Shown piece after piece: positions 26,367 through 35,111 of a stretch of 64,000 nucleotides of DNA. Made by a program: the position numbers and the translations under genes. The notes beneath the pieces are model-generated. The model saw nothing but the letters and a program-made list of their open reading frames with translations. It was not told where the DNA came from and did no database searches. The stretch lies in assembly GCA_900759665.1 (NCBI GenBank), contig CAAEWE010000007.1, forward strand, positions 48,373 through 112,372, given 5' to 3'. The stretch is from Lachnospiraceae bacterium (lineage in GTDB: Bacteria > Bacillota > Clostridia > Lachnospirales > Lachnospiraceae). Every line of letters starts with the position of its first letter. Within the stretch, counting starts at the first letter, position 1.

Positions 26367-27389
26367 ATGGGGATTTCAGCAAATCAGTACGGCAGCATCA
26401 TGGATCAGTACGATCGGACACGTATGAAAAACCAGCGTATCCTCGACAAACGTACCGAATCCCTTCATAAGGAGATACCCGAATTGGAGGAGGTACAGGA
26501 TCAGATCATCCGGCTTTCCTTTCAACAAGCCCGGAATGAACTGCTCCACCCGGAGGATACTTCTTCCACAGCAGTCCAGTATACTTTGCATATGAAAGCT
26601 CTCATCGACAAAAAACAGACTCTCCTCGAAGAACACGGTTATCCCAGAGATTATCTGTCACCGATCTACACATGCCCCGACTGTCGGGATACCGGATATA
26701 TCGCCGGCAGGCCTTGTCACTGCCTGACAAAGGCGCAGGCCGATTTTCTGTATGCCAATGCCAATCTGAGCGAAATTCTTCTGGAGGAAAATTTCGAAAC
26801 TTTCTGCAGTGATTATTACGATGATACAACCGTTGATGATAATCTTTCTCTGACTCCAAAAGAAAATATCACAAAGCTGCGGGATATATGTCTGGATTTT
26901 ATCAAGCACTTTGACGATTCCTATGATAATCTCATATTTTATGGACCTACCGGTGTAGGAAAAACCTTCCTGACACACTGTATTGCCAAGGAGCTTTTGG
27001 ATTCCGGCCACACGGTGGTTTACTTGACTTCTTTACAGCTATTTGATATTTTAGAGAAAGGCAGGTTTGGCAAAAGCGAGGACATTGAACAGATCCGCAC
27101 CAAAACGGATTACCTGATCCATAGTGATCTGCTGATCATTGATGATCTTGGAACCGAGCTCACCAACAGTTTTACAACATCTGAGCTTTATCATTTTATT
27201 GAGGAAAGGCATCTGCAGCACAGATCCACGATCCTTTCCACCAATCTGGCATTCCAGGAGCTGCATGACCGGTACGGTGAACGCATCTTTTCCCGTTTTA
27301 CCGGCTACTACAACTTTTGCAAGATTATCGGGGATGACATCCGCCCTCTGAAGAGATTCCGGACACACACCCCGAAAACTATACAATAA
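26367..27389 (+). CDS. dnaC: DnaC/DnaI-like helicase loader ATPase
   Basis: A 340-residue AAA+ protein that would load the replicative helicase. The N-terminal helical region is followed by a cysteine cluster (CPDCRDTGYIAGRPCHCL, about residues 97-114). Walker A is GPTGVGKT near residue 193, Walker B is LLIIDDLGTE near residue 256, and sensor STNLAFQEL follows. The ATG at 26367 has AAGGAAAGG upstream. It lies 59 bases after dnaD. Symbol use is by family; naming of dnaC and dnaI differs between species. Confidence 0.9.
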   Translation: MGISANQYGSIMDQYDRTRMKNQRILDKRTESLHKEIPELEEVQDQIIRLSFQQARNELLHPEDTSSTAVQYTLHMKALIDKKQTLLEEHGYPRDYLSPIYTCPDCRDTGYIAGRPCHCLTKAQADFLYANANLSEILLEENFETFCSDYYDDTTVDDNLSLTPKENITKLRDICLDFIKHFDDSYDNLIFYGPTGVGKTFLTHCIAKELLDSGHTVVYLTSLQLFDILEKGRFGKSEDIEQIRTKTDYLIHSDLLIIDDLGTELTNSFTTSELYHFIEERHLQHRSTILSTNLAFQELHDRYGERIFSRFTGYYNFCKIIGDDIRPLKRFRTHTPKTIQ

Positions 27390-27482
27390 TGACATCCGGG
27401 GTACAAAACTTCATGTACTCCCACATCATTATCGAATATCAATTCATAAATTCACACATGTAAGAATGGAGGATTTCATAAC

Positions 27483-28655
27483 ATGAAACGACATGACAAA
27501 CTGGCAGAAACAATACCCGTGGGCAATCTGGGAATCTTAGCACTCGAAAGCAGCCGACAAATGGGTAACCGCGTCAACGATTACATTGTAGAATGGCGTC
27601 AGGAGCGTTCCCGCATGGAAGCACCCGCTTCTTCCATTGCTGATTACAGCAAAGACTCTTATCTGATCGACTGTGCCTGCCCTCGTTTCGGTTCCGGCGA
27701 GGCAAAAGGACTGATCCGCGAATCCGTCCGGGGCGACGACCTCTTTTTACTGGTTGATGTCTGTAATTACAGTCTGACATATACTGTATGCGGTCAGGTA
27801 AATCACATGTCTCCAGATGACCATTATCAGGATCTGAAGCGTTTGATCGCTGCCGTAGGTGGTAAAGCAAGACGAATCACTGTGATCATGCCGTTTTTAT
27901 ATGAAAGCCGCCAGCACCGCCGTTCCAGCAGAGAATCTCTCGATTGTGCCCTTGCATTACAGGAGCTCACACAGATGGGCGTAGAAAGTATTATTACATT
28001 TGATGCACATGATCCACGGGTACAGAATGCGATCCCTCTCAAGAGTTTTGAGACCGTCCAGCCAACCTATCAGTTTATCAAGGCACTGTTGAAGAATGTA
28101 CCGGATATTAAGATTGATGCACAGAATCTGATGGTCATCAGCCCGGATGAAGGTGCTCTCGGAAGAGCCGTTTATTATGCCAATGTACTCGGCATTGATG
28201 TGGGAATGTTCTACAAGCGTCGTGATTACAGCCGTATTGTTGACGGACGCAACCCGATCATCGCCCATGAGTTTCTCGGTGCTGATCTGGAGGGCAAGGA
28301 TGTGATCATCACAGACGATATGATCTCCTCCGGTGAGAGTATGATTGATGTCGCTACCGAATTAAAGCGCCGCAAGGCAAACCGTATCTTTGTTGCTGCT
28401 ACCTTCGGTCTCTTCACCAACGGCATGGACAAGTTTGATGAGGCAGTCGAAAAAGGGTTGATCTATCGCGTTATGACTACAAATCTCGTTTATCAGCCAC
28501 AGGAACTTCTCTCCAGAGACTATTATATCTCTGTAGATATGAGCAAATACGTTGCTCTTCTGATCGATACATTGAATCATGATCAGTCCATCAGCGATCT
28601 CCTGAATCCAACGGAGAGAATACAGAACATCTTGGTGAAATACGGCCAGAGATAA
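27483..28655 (+). CDS. prs: Ribose-phosphate pyrophosphokinase (PRPP synthetase)
   Basis: Makes PRPP from ribose 5-phosphate and ATP for nucleotide, His and Trp synthesis. At 390 residues it is longer than the usual ~315-residue enzyme. The catalytic region has MPFLYESRQHRRSSRESLDC in place of the common arginine-loop sequence, ITFDAHDPRVQNAIP, and the PRPP loop DVIITDDMISSGESMIDVAT. Several Firmicutes carry this longer form beside a standard Prs. Activity is therefore likely but not certain. Bidirectional-looking hairpins follow. Confidence 0.88.
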   Translation: MKRHDKLAETIPVGNLGILALESSRQMGNRVNDYIVEWRQERSRMEAPASSIADYSKDSYLIDCACPRFGSGEAKGLIRESVRGDDLFLLVDVCNYSLTYTVCGQVNHMSPDDHYQDLKRLIAAVGGKARRITVIMPFLYESRQHRRSSRESLDCALALQELTQMGVESIITFDAHDPRVQNAIPLKSFETVQPTYQFIKALLKNVPDIKIDAQNLMVISPDEGALGRAVYYANVLGIDVGMFYKRRDYSRIVDGRNPIIAHEFLGADLEGKDVIITDDMISSGESMIDVATELKRRKANRIFVAATFGLFTNGMDKFDEAVEKGLIYRVMTTNLVYQPQELLSRDYYISVDMSKYVALLIDTLNHDQSISDLLNPTERIQNILVKYGQR

Positions 28656-28837
28656 CAGCATGCCCTTTCAACAAAGAAGCATGAATATAATTTTTCTGTC
28701 GTTTTTGGAAAGTTCACAGTTTTTTTATAAATTAAACAATTTTACAACACATCTCTTTTCTATAATGAACTCATAAACAATAAATAAGCCGACTGACTAA
28801 TGTTTGTTATAGATTCTTTTTCATTTTTTTCATTTTC

Positions 28838-28869
28838 GGTCATGAGGCAGCTCCCTCTGCCTCATGACC
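28838..28869. repeat. Perfect 13-bp hairpin downstream of prs
   Basis: GGTCATGAGGCAG (28838-28850) and its exact complement (28857-28869) enclose a 6-base loop. No T tract follows, so it is not a classical terminator. It sits 21 bases before one. The rest of the 478-base gap between prs and the next small gene shows no recognisable gene. Confidence 0.6.
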
Positions 28870-28890
28870 ACTCCTTTGAGTGTTACTTCG

Positions 28891-28920
28891 AAAAAACCGA
28901 AGCGTAAGCTTCGGTTTTTT
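28891..28920. terminator. Bidirectional rho-independent terminator
   Basis: AAAAAACCGAAGC (28891-28903) and GCTTCGGTTTTTT (28908-28920) form a perfect 13-bp stem with a GTAA loop and T tracts on both strands. It would end the prs transcript. Confidence 0.85.
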
Positions 28921-29133
28921 CGCGTATCAGTCTCTCGTTACACGATCCACCCACTCTTTGTGCACCAATCATTCCCTGAACCCGGTCTTTACCAGTTTGA
29001 GTTTGAGTTAGAAATTAATTTATTCCGGCTGCAACATTTCTGTGATACAATAACACATATTGATAAGACAGAAAGATAAACCGGCAAAAAAATCGAAACA
29101 TCTGTCATTACTATATCATAGGAGGTGATCACC

Positions 29134-29232
29134 ATGACAACCGGATTCACATTAAGCGCCATATGTATTATCGGACTTGTGGTAATTGTCGGTGGCATTA
29201 TCATTGGATTCCATTTTTGGGATAAGGATTGA
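29134..29232 (+). CDS. Small single-pass membrane protein, 32 residues
   Basis: MTTGFTLSAICIIGLVVIVG continues through a glycine/isoleucine-rich stretch to HFWDKD. Nearly the whole chain is one membrane helix. A near-ideal site, GGAGGTGATC, precedes the ATG, and a terminator follows the stop by about 40 bases, so it looks like a real monocistronic gene. I do not recognise the family. A second very small glycine-rich membrane protein lies at 39220. Confidence 0.6.
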   Translation: MTTGFTLSAICIIGLVVIVGGIIIGFHFWDKD

Positions 29233-29274
29233 GCTGCTGCCCAAGTAACTCTTATCAACAATTTCATTCACGCG

Positions 29275-29322
29275 AAAAAGTGTTACAGAATTCCTGCGGT
29301 AGAGGATCCTATAACACTTTTT
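29275..29322. terminator. Terminator between the small gene and the deacetylase
   Basis: AAAAAGTGTTA (29275-29285) and TAACACTTTTT (29312-29322) form an 11-bp stem with T tracts on both strands. It can serve both convergent genes. Confidence 0.75.
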
Positions 29323-29368
29323 TATGTCACAACACGATCACCCCGGAAACCTTCCGGAACTGTTTCTA

Positions 29369-30058
29369 TCAGATTGCTCCAAACATTTCCAGACACTCCC
29401 GGTTGGTTCCCCGGAAGATATCATCCCTGTCCGCAAACATCCGGCAAAGCTTCTCCAGACGATCCCAGTTATCTTTCACATAATACTCATAGCTGTGTCC
29501 CCAGATATAAAACAACTGCTGCTCTCCCGGTGCCGGTTCGCTTTCCAGAAACTTCTGCGCCAGCTCGAAAAGCTGCTCATCATCATGATGACAGGTTGCC
29601 TTTAACAGGATCGGATTCTCCGGTACCGCAAAGCCATGTGTTGCTTCCACGGTACGACCGTATTTGATCCCATGACGCTGCAGATAATCCACTGCTGCCT
29701 GATCATAGGCACCATAGGCATACGCCATGCCTACCGGTTTCTGTCCATAAATCCGGGTAATATTATCAATATCAGTCAAAAACTCCTGATCCATCTCCTC
29801 CTCGGTCATATCTGCAGGTGCCCGGTGAGTCAGCCCATGAACCGCAATTTCATGTCCTGCATAAAGGTTCCCAATGGTTTCCTGATCCATACGATAAATC
29901 TCTTTTCCTTCAATCTCAAAATGACTTTCCCGACTCTGTATACCGGTGTTCAGATTAAAAGTACACTTCATCCCGTAACGATTGAGAATCTCCACCAGCT
30001 TCCGGTCTGATTCAATGCCATCATCATAACTAAACGTAATTGCTTTCTGATATTTCAC
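29369..30058 (-). CDS. Polysaccharide deacetylase family protein
   Basis: About 229 residues of a NodB-fold carbohydrate esterase. The first metal motif is AITFSYDDGIESDRK, the zinc-binding H-x3-H appears as EIAVHGLTHRAP, and GMAYAYGAYDQAAVDYLQRH follows. No signal peptide is seen, so it acts in the cytoplasm or on a soluble sugar. The start is uncertain: a GTG at 30058 has AAAGGAATGG upstream, and an in-frame ATG at 30085 has a poor site. Substrate is unknown. Confidence 0.82.
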   Translation of the reverse strand: MKYQKAITFSYDDGIESDRKLVEILNRYGMKCTFNLNTGIQSRESHFEIEGKEIYRMDQETIGNLYAGHEIAVHGLTHRAPADMTEEEMDQEFLTDIDNITRIYGQKPVGMAYAYGAYDQAAVDYLQRHGIKYGRTVEATHGFAVPENPILLKATCHHDDEQLFELAQKFLESEPAPGEQQLFYIWGHSYEYYVKDNWDRLEKLCRMFADRDDIFRGTNRECLEMFGAI

Positions 30059-30176
30059 GGTATTTTTCCATTCCTTTCTTGTCATTTATCCCATAAGAGC
30101 ATGCCATCAAAGTGATTGTCTTCCATCATAATCAAATAGCAAAATCCTATGCCCTTATTCCAAAAATCTTTATCTT

Positions 30177-30866
30177 TTATATTTCTCTCTGTACAAGTTC
30201 CACAACCCGCAGAACATCCTCCCGCACTGTAAATTTCACTTCATATTCCCCGAAGCTCATCCCGTAGATACGTTGCGGATCCTTCTGATATCTCGGTCTG
30301 GGATCCTGCTCCAGAACGCCCCGAAGTGCCTGAAGCTTTTCTCCGGAAATCTCCGACGCAGCGACAAGCTCCTCCGGAAGCTCCACTGTGACCCGCCGCA
30401 CCTCTGTTCCATCCGTAAAGCCACCCTTTGCCCCAGGGTGACTGTCCGCATAAGGAAGATATGGCTTGATATCATAAATGGGGGTTCCGTCCATCATATC
30501 GACTCCTGATACCCAGATTACAGGCTTTCGGGAATCCTGCAGATCAATCTGCTCCAATTTTACACAGGACAGACCAATGGGATTGGGACGAAACGGAGAA
30601 CGTGTTGCGAATACGCCAACCCGCTGATTTCCACCCAGACGGGGCGGACGCACTGTGGGCGACCAATCTGATCGTACCGCCTTCGAAAACTCCCATACAA
30701 GCCAGAGATGAGAAAACTCCTCCAATCCACGGACCGCATCCGGATTGCGGTACTCCGGCTCCAAAACGATCTCCCCCATAAGCTCCGGAACCAGTCCGCT
30801 TTGTCTCGGAATTCCAAACTTAGTTGCAAAATCCGTGTGGATCCTGCCGATCATCTTCATTTCCAT
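30177..30866 (-). CDS. trmO: TrmO/TsaA-type tRNA (N6-threonylcarbamoyladenosine37-N6) methyltransferase
   Basis: About 229 residues. The family methylates t6A37 of some tRNAs using SAM. IGRIHTDFATKFGIPRQSGL, GLEEFSHLWLVWEFSKAVRS, RPPRLGGNQRVGVFATRSPFRPNPIGLS (in separate conserved blocks) and VSGVDMMDGTPIYDIKPYLP are diagnostic of the UPF0066 beta-barrel. The ATG at 30866 follows GGGAGGTGGTAG, so the longer upstream frame is not used. Gene symbol is by family. Confidence 0.85.
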   Translation of the reverse strand: MEMKMIGRIHTDFATKFGIPRQSGLVPELMGEIVLEPEYRNPDAVRGLEEFSHLWLVWEFSKAVRSDWSPTVRPPRLGGNQRVGVFATRSPFRPNPIGLSCVKLEQIDLQDSRKPVIWVSGVDMMDGTPIYDIKPYLPYADSHPGAKGGFTDGTEVRRVTVELPEELVAASEISGEKLQALRGVLEQDPRPRYQKDPQRIYGMSFGEYEVKFTVREDVLRVVELVQREI

Positions 30867-30906
30867 CGATCTACCACCTCCCGGAATCTTCTTGACTCCA
30901 CAGAAA

Positions 30907-30945
30907 ATGAGCCCAGCAATGCTCTTAGGCACTGACCGGGCTCAT
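30907..30945 (-). terminator. Terminator upstream of trmO
   Basis: ATGAGCCC (30907-30914) and GGGCTCAT (30938-30945) form a perfect 8-bp stem followed by TTTTC on the minus strand. It closes the small gene at 30977. Confidence 0.5.
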
Positions 30946-30976
30946 CCGCTCATCAGTTACATCTCTGCACAACCAA

Positions 30977-31213
30977 TCAGGCACGTACCAGTTCTACCTG
31001 CCAAAATCCCTCCGTATGAGATGGTCCCTGTGTAATCTCAACTTTAAATTTATACATTGCCTCCTCCAGTTTACGCTGGAACTGTATCTCGGAAAGATCT
31101 GAATCTGGCTCCTGCAAGATGATTGTGTCACCAACCTTTGCATAACTATATGCAGAACCTAATGTTTTAAATGTAGCCTTCCAAGTTTCCTTTTTCTTTA
31201 AAAAATCAAACAC
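30977..31213 (-). CDS. Conserved-looking small protein, about 78 residues, unknown function
   Basis: The protein begins FDFLKKKETWKATFKTLGSA and ends HTEGFWQVELVRA. It is soluble with mixed charge and no recognisable domain. The GTG at 31213 has AGAGGTG eight bases upstream. A GTG three codons earlier overlaps that site. It has its own terminator, which supports a real gene. No function is proposed. Confidence 0.6.
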   Translation of the reverse strand: MFDFLKKKETWKATFKTLGSAYSYAKVGDTIILQEPDSDLSEIQFQRKLEEAMYKFKVEITQGPSHTEGFWQVELVRA

Positions 31214-31351
31214 AATAATCACCTCTGCTTTCTATAAATATATGTCAGCTTCAAAATCCCGTGTCATCTATCCGCTAGGTAACTGTATTATAACACATTT
31301 TTTCTAAAAATGAAAGTAAATCGCAGTATTTTCATAGGAAAAATATAAATT

Positions 31352-32293
31352 TTACGATAAAACCATTCTTACGGCGCCATACATACCGGCATCGTTACCA
31401 AGCTCTGCAAGGCGAAATTCCTTGCCTTTGAGTGCAAACATAACATCCTGCTCGTACTTTTCCTGTACCACATCCAGAACGATCTGTCCGTTTTTGGATA
31501 CTCCACCGCCGATCACAAATGCCTGTGGATCTACTACTGCAGCCACATGGGAAAGTCCCTTGCCCAGATAGCTGGAGAATGTATCTACAATCTCCTTTGC
31601 CAGAGCATCGTTGTTTTTGTATGCCTTAAACAGCTCCAGTCCGGTGATCGGATGATCATACTGACGAAGCTCTGACGGTGTATCTGTCTGTTCCAGTTTC
31701 TCCTTGGACATTCGGGTAATACCCGTTGCGGAAGAATACTGCTCCAGACAGCCCTTCTTGCCACAGCCACAGGTACGTGTCTCGTGAGGATTTACCAGCA
31801 GATGACCAATTTCTCCTGCCGCACCGTTGCTTCCGGTCAGGATCTTGCCGTTCAGAATGATCCCACCGCCAACTCCGGTTCCAAGAGTGACCATAACAAT
31901 GCTTTCAAAGCCTCTGCCGCCTCCACGCCACTGCTCTCCGAGAGCCGCTACGTTTGCATCATTACCTACTTTGATCTTTTCTACACCGGTCAGCTTGCGA
32001 AGCTCATCCGCTACAGAGAAAATTCCCCATCCCAGATTGGCACATTTCAGCACACGGCCATCCTCTGTGATCGGTCCAGGTACACCCATACCAATACCAA
32101 TAATATCACTTTTATCAATGGACTTCTCCTCATTCTTGTCAGCGATCGCCTTCGCAATATCCGGCAGGATCAGCTCACCGTTATTTTCCTTGCGGGTCAC
32201 GATCTCCCATTTCTCCAGCATATTGCCTTCCTGATCAAAAAGTCCCATTTTTACTGTCGTTCCACCTAAATCTACCCCATAAATATACTTCAT
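31352..32293 (-). CDS. glk: ROK-family glucokinase
   Basis: About 313 residues. Phosphorylates glucose to glucose 6-phosphate, feeding glycolysis and the glg genes. The ATP motif IYGVDLGGTTVKMGLFDQEG is at the N-terminus. The ROK zinc motif CGCGKKGCLEQYSSATGI and the catalytic GNDANVAALGEQ are present. There is no N-terminal helix-turn-helix, so it is a kinase rather than a repressor. The ATG at 32293 follows GGAAAGGTGG. An inverted repeat lies upstream. Confidence 0.92.
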   Translation of the reverse strand: MKYIYGVDLGGTTVKMGLFDQEGNMLEKWEIVTRKENNGELILPDIAKAIADKNEEKSIDKSDIIGIGMGVPGPITEDGRVLKCANLGWGIFSVADELRKLTGVEKIKVGNDANVAALGEQWRGGGRGFESIVMVTLGTGVGGGIILNGKILTGSNGAAGEIGHLLVNPHETRTCGCGKKGCLEQYSSATGITRMSKEKLEQTDTPSELRQYDHPITGLELFKAYKNNDALAKEIVDTFSSYLGKGLSHVAAVVDPQAFVIGGGVSKNGQIVLDVVQEKYEQDVMFALKGKEFRLAELGNDAGMYGAVRMVLS

Positions 32294-32339
32294 CTGATAT
32301 TTCCACCTTTCCTTTTTGAAGCACTGTAAACAACAAGCC

Positions 32340-32388
32340 GCTGCTATATTGACCCGGCCAATCTCCTGTGCTGTGTCAATATAACAGC
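32340..32388 (-). promoter_or_regulatory. Inverted repeat in the glk leader
   Basis: GCTGCTATATTGAC (32340-32353) pairs with GTCAATATAACAGC (32375-32388). The single mismatch becomes G-U on the minus strand, so an RNA hairpin of 14 pairs is possible in the glk direction. It lies 47 bases before glk and has no T tract. It may be an operator or a leader hairpin. Confidence 0.4.
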
Positions 32389-32456
32389 TGCTCATATTTA
32401 CAATGCAAATATTTATTTTCTATATCATACCCGATTTTACCGAAATGGTAAAGCGC

Positions 32457-33704
32457 TTAAGAACGGTAATCTCCATTAATCTTTACATAATCATAGGTGA
32501 GATCACAGCCCCATGCCTTTGCAGAGCTGTTTCCCTGCTTCAGATCAATGTCAATATAGATCTCATCCTCCGCCAGCACCTTTGCCGCAAACTCCTCGGA
32601 AAAATCAATGCCTGTACCATTTCTGCACACCTCCAGAGTCCCTGCTGCGGACGAAAGATCCACATCCATGGTATCAATAGCAAAATCTGCGTCTGCATAA
32701 CCAATGGCACACAACACACGTCCCCAGTTTGCATCCTCTCCAAACATTGCACATTTAAACAATGGGGAACGGATCACGCTCTTGGCAACAATGATCGCCG
32801 TCTCCTGATCCGGAGCTCCCTTACATGTACACTCTAAAAGTTTCGTCGCTCCCTCTCCGTCCTTTGCAAGCATACGTGTCATGTTCATCATCACAATGTA
32901 AAGTGCCTGCTTAAACACAGCAAATCCAGCCGCATCTGTCGTGCGGATCTCCTGATTACCCGCGAGACCGTTTGCCATCACACTGACCATATCATTGGTA
33001 GAGGTATCTCCGTCAATGCTCAGACAGTTGTATGTAATCTTGACAATCTCATCCAGTGCCTTCTGGATCATCTCATGGCTGATCGCCACATCGGAGGTGA
33101 TGAAATTCAGGGTTGTTGCCATATTGGGATGGATCATGCCGCTTCCTTTTGCCATGCCGCCCAGATGACAAGTCTTACCGTCAATTTCAAACTCTACTGC
33201 CACCTGCTTCTTCACGGTATCGGTGGTCATGATCGCTGTGGCCGCCGCATCATTGCCGGACTCACTGAGACCATCCACCAGCTCCTTCATATGATCCGCA
33301 AAAGGAGCCGTAGACATTGGAAGTCCGATCACTCCTGTCGATGCAACCACTACCTGATCCTCTGTAATCCCCAGAGCATCTGCTGCCAGCCGGGACGTCT
33401 CGGCTGCCACCTGCTCCCCGTTTGCATTGCCGGTATTGGCATTCTTGGAATTTACGAGAACCGCATGGGTCACTCCGTTTCCGGCCTCCAGATGCTTCTT
33501 CGTCACAAGGATCGGTGCACCTTTGACCTTATTCTGTGTATAGACAGCCGCTGTCTGGCAGGGCTCCTTACTGTATACCATGCCAAGATCATTTTTCTCC
33601 TTGTCCGGATTCAGTCCACAGTTAAGGCCGTTCGCCTGAAATCCCTGAGAAGCGCAAACACCGCCGTCAATATATTTATAGCCTTCAAATTGTGTCATAT
33701 TCAT
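32457..33704 (-). CDS. argJ: Bifunctional glutamate N-acetyltransferase / amino-acid N-acetyltransferase
   Basis: About 415 residues. ArgJ transfers acetyl from N-acetylornithine to glutamate in cyclic arginine synthesis; the bifunctional form also uses acetyl-CoA. The self-cleavage site is visible in GSGMIHPNMATTLNFITSDV (cut between Ala and Thr). The N-terminal GYKYIDGGVCASQGFQANGL and C-terminal FSEEFAAKVLAEDEIYIDID fit. The ATG at 33704 has GGAATGGAG upstream. It stands alone, without other arg genes, after purC. Confidence 0.94.
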   Translation of the reverse strand: MNMTQFEGYKYIDGGVCASQGFQANGLNCGLNPDKEKNDLGMVYSKEPCQTAAVYTQNKVKGAPILVTKKHLEAGNGVTHAVLVNSKNANTGNANGEQVAAETSRLAADALGITEDQVVVASTGVIGLPMSTAPFADHMKELVDGLSESGNDAAATAIMTTDTVKKQVAVEFEIDGKTCHLGGMAKGSGMIHPNMATTLNFITSDVAISHEMIQKALDEIVKITYNCLSIDGDTSTNDMVSVMANGLAGNQEIRTTDAAGFAVFKQALYIVMMNMTRMLAKDGEGATKLLECTCKGAPDQETAIIVAKSVIRSPLFKCAMFGEDANWGRVLCAIGYADADFAIDTMDVDLSSAAGTLEVCRNGTGIDFSEEFAAKVLAEDEIYIDIDLKQGNSSAKAWGCDLTYDYVKINGDYRS

Positions 33705-33802
33705 AAGTCGTCTCCATTCCGTAATCCTGCAAACGCCTCCAATTCCGCGTATCTGCAAGCAAATCTGCTTCTTGTCAGTGTTTGACAGGTCAAGCCATAT
33801 TA

Positions 33803-34672
33803 TTACAGTTTCTTGCCGGTCAAAAGTTCATATGCCTGAAGATATTTAGAAATAGTCTTCTCCACGATATCTTCCGGAAGAGTCCAGTCATTGTCCGGAT
33901 TTGCCTTGAGCCAGTCACGGGCAAACTGCTTGTCGAAGGATGGCTGTCCATGACCCGGCTCATATCCCTCAGCCGGCCAGAATCTGGAGCTGTCCGGTGT
34001 CAGCATCTCATCACCGAGAACGATATTGCCATCCTCGTCCAGACCAAACTCAAACTTGGTATCTGCAATGATAATGCCCTTTTCTAAAGCATAGTCTGCG
34101 CACTTCTTATATAATGCGATGGTGTAATCACGAAGCTTCTGTGCATACTCCTCGCCCTTGCCCGGGAAATACTTCTCCAGATGAGCTACGCTCTGCTCAT
34201 AAGAAATATTCTCATCGTGATCTCCGATCTCTGCCTTAGTAGACGGTGTGTAGATCGGTTCCGGCAGCTTATCAGACTCCTTCAGCCCCTCTGGCAGCTT
34301 AATACCGCAGACCGTGCCATTCTCCTGATAGCTTGCCCAGCCGCTTCCTGTAATATATCCTCGAACAATGCACTCGATTGGAAGCATTTCCAGCTTACGG
34401 CACATCATACTGTTTCCATCAAATTTCGGCTGCCTGAAAAACTCCGGCATATCCTTCACATCGACTGAAATCATATGATTTGGCAGAATGTCCTGTGTCA
34501 GATCAAACCAGAACTTTGACATCTGAGTCAACACAGTTCCTTTTTTGGTCACTTCATTATGAAGGATCACGTCAAAACAGCTTATTCTGTCTGTTGCAAC
34601 CATGATCAGACTGTCTCCGTTGTCGTAAATCTCCCGTACCTTTCCTTCCTTCATCGGCTTTAGCTCTTTCAT
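33803..34672 (-). CDS. purC: Phosphoribosylaminoimidazole-succinocarboxamide synthase
   Basis: Joins CAIR and aspartate in purine synthesis. About 289 residues, the longer SAICAR synthetase form. MKEGKVREIYDNGDSLIMVA at the N-terminus, ECIVRGYITGSGWASYQENG and IIADTKFEFGLDEDGNIVLG are diagnostic. The ATG at 34672 follows GGAGGAAAA. It has its own promoter and no neighbouring purine genes. Confidence 0.95.
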   Translation of the reverse strand: MKELKPMKEGKVREIYDNGDSLIMVATDRISCFDVILHNEVTKKGTVLTQMSKFWFDLTQDILPNHMISVDVKDMPEFFRQPKFDGNSMMCRKLEMLPIECIVRGYITGSGWASYQENGTVCGIKLPEGLKESDKLPEPIYTPSTKAEIGDHDENISYEQSVAHLEKYFPGKGEEYAQKLRDYTIALYKKCADYALEKGIIIADTKFEFGLDEDGNIVLGDEMLTPDSSRFWPAEGYEPGHGQPSFDKQFARDWLKANPDNDWTLPEDIVEKTISKYLQAYELLTGKKL

Positions 34673-34747
34673 TTTTCCTCCAATCCCACACACTGCCCCG
34701 AGACAAATGTGCGCGTGCGTCGTGTCGTTGTTTACATTATCCCTTTA

Positions 34748-34775
34748 AGTATAATATTTTCTGGAGAAATTGCAA
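34748..34775 (-). promoter_or_regulatory. Sigma-A promoter of purC
   Basis: TTGCAA (34775-34770) and TATACT (34753-34748), 16 bases apart on the minus strand, lie about 75 bases before purC. No purine riboswitch was recognised in the short leader. Confidence 0.6.
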
Positions 34776-34807
34776 GACAGGAATCTGCATATTTGCAAAT
34801 CCCTGTC
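34776..34807 (-). terminator. Hairpin just upstream of the purC promoter
   Basis: A 13-bp stem spans 34776-34788 and 34795-34807. It pairs completely only on the minus strand, where mismatches become G-U. The following T run is poor (TTGCAATTTC). It may end a minus-strand transcript from 34.8-35.0 kb. The 34673-35111 gap holds no convincing gene but has a possible decayed frame on the minus strand. Confidence 0.4.
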
Positions 34808-35111
34808 CTTCCGTTATTCTTTTCCTGGAGACCGTTACTTTATACACCTTTTTCCGAACCGGCGTGCCGGTTTTGGCTGGTGCCGCAGACGGAGCAGTTT
34901 TCGGAGTTACTGTTGTCTGAGGAGCCGGGGAAACCGTTGGTGCCCGGATTCAGGTAGCAGGCATATACATTCTCCGTGCTCCTTTCATATCTCACATTCC
35001 TGTTACTATTTCTCTTTTTTATTCCGCACTTTGTCTGTACTGCCGCATATATTAAATGTAACCAGAAAATATTCCTTATATTTTCGAAAACATTTAGAAA
35101 GGATGTATATT

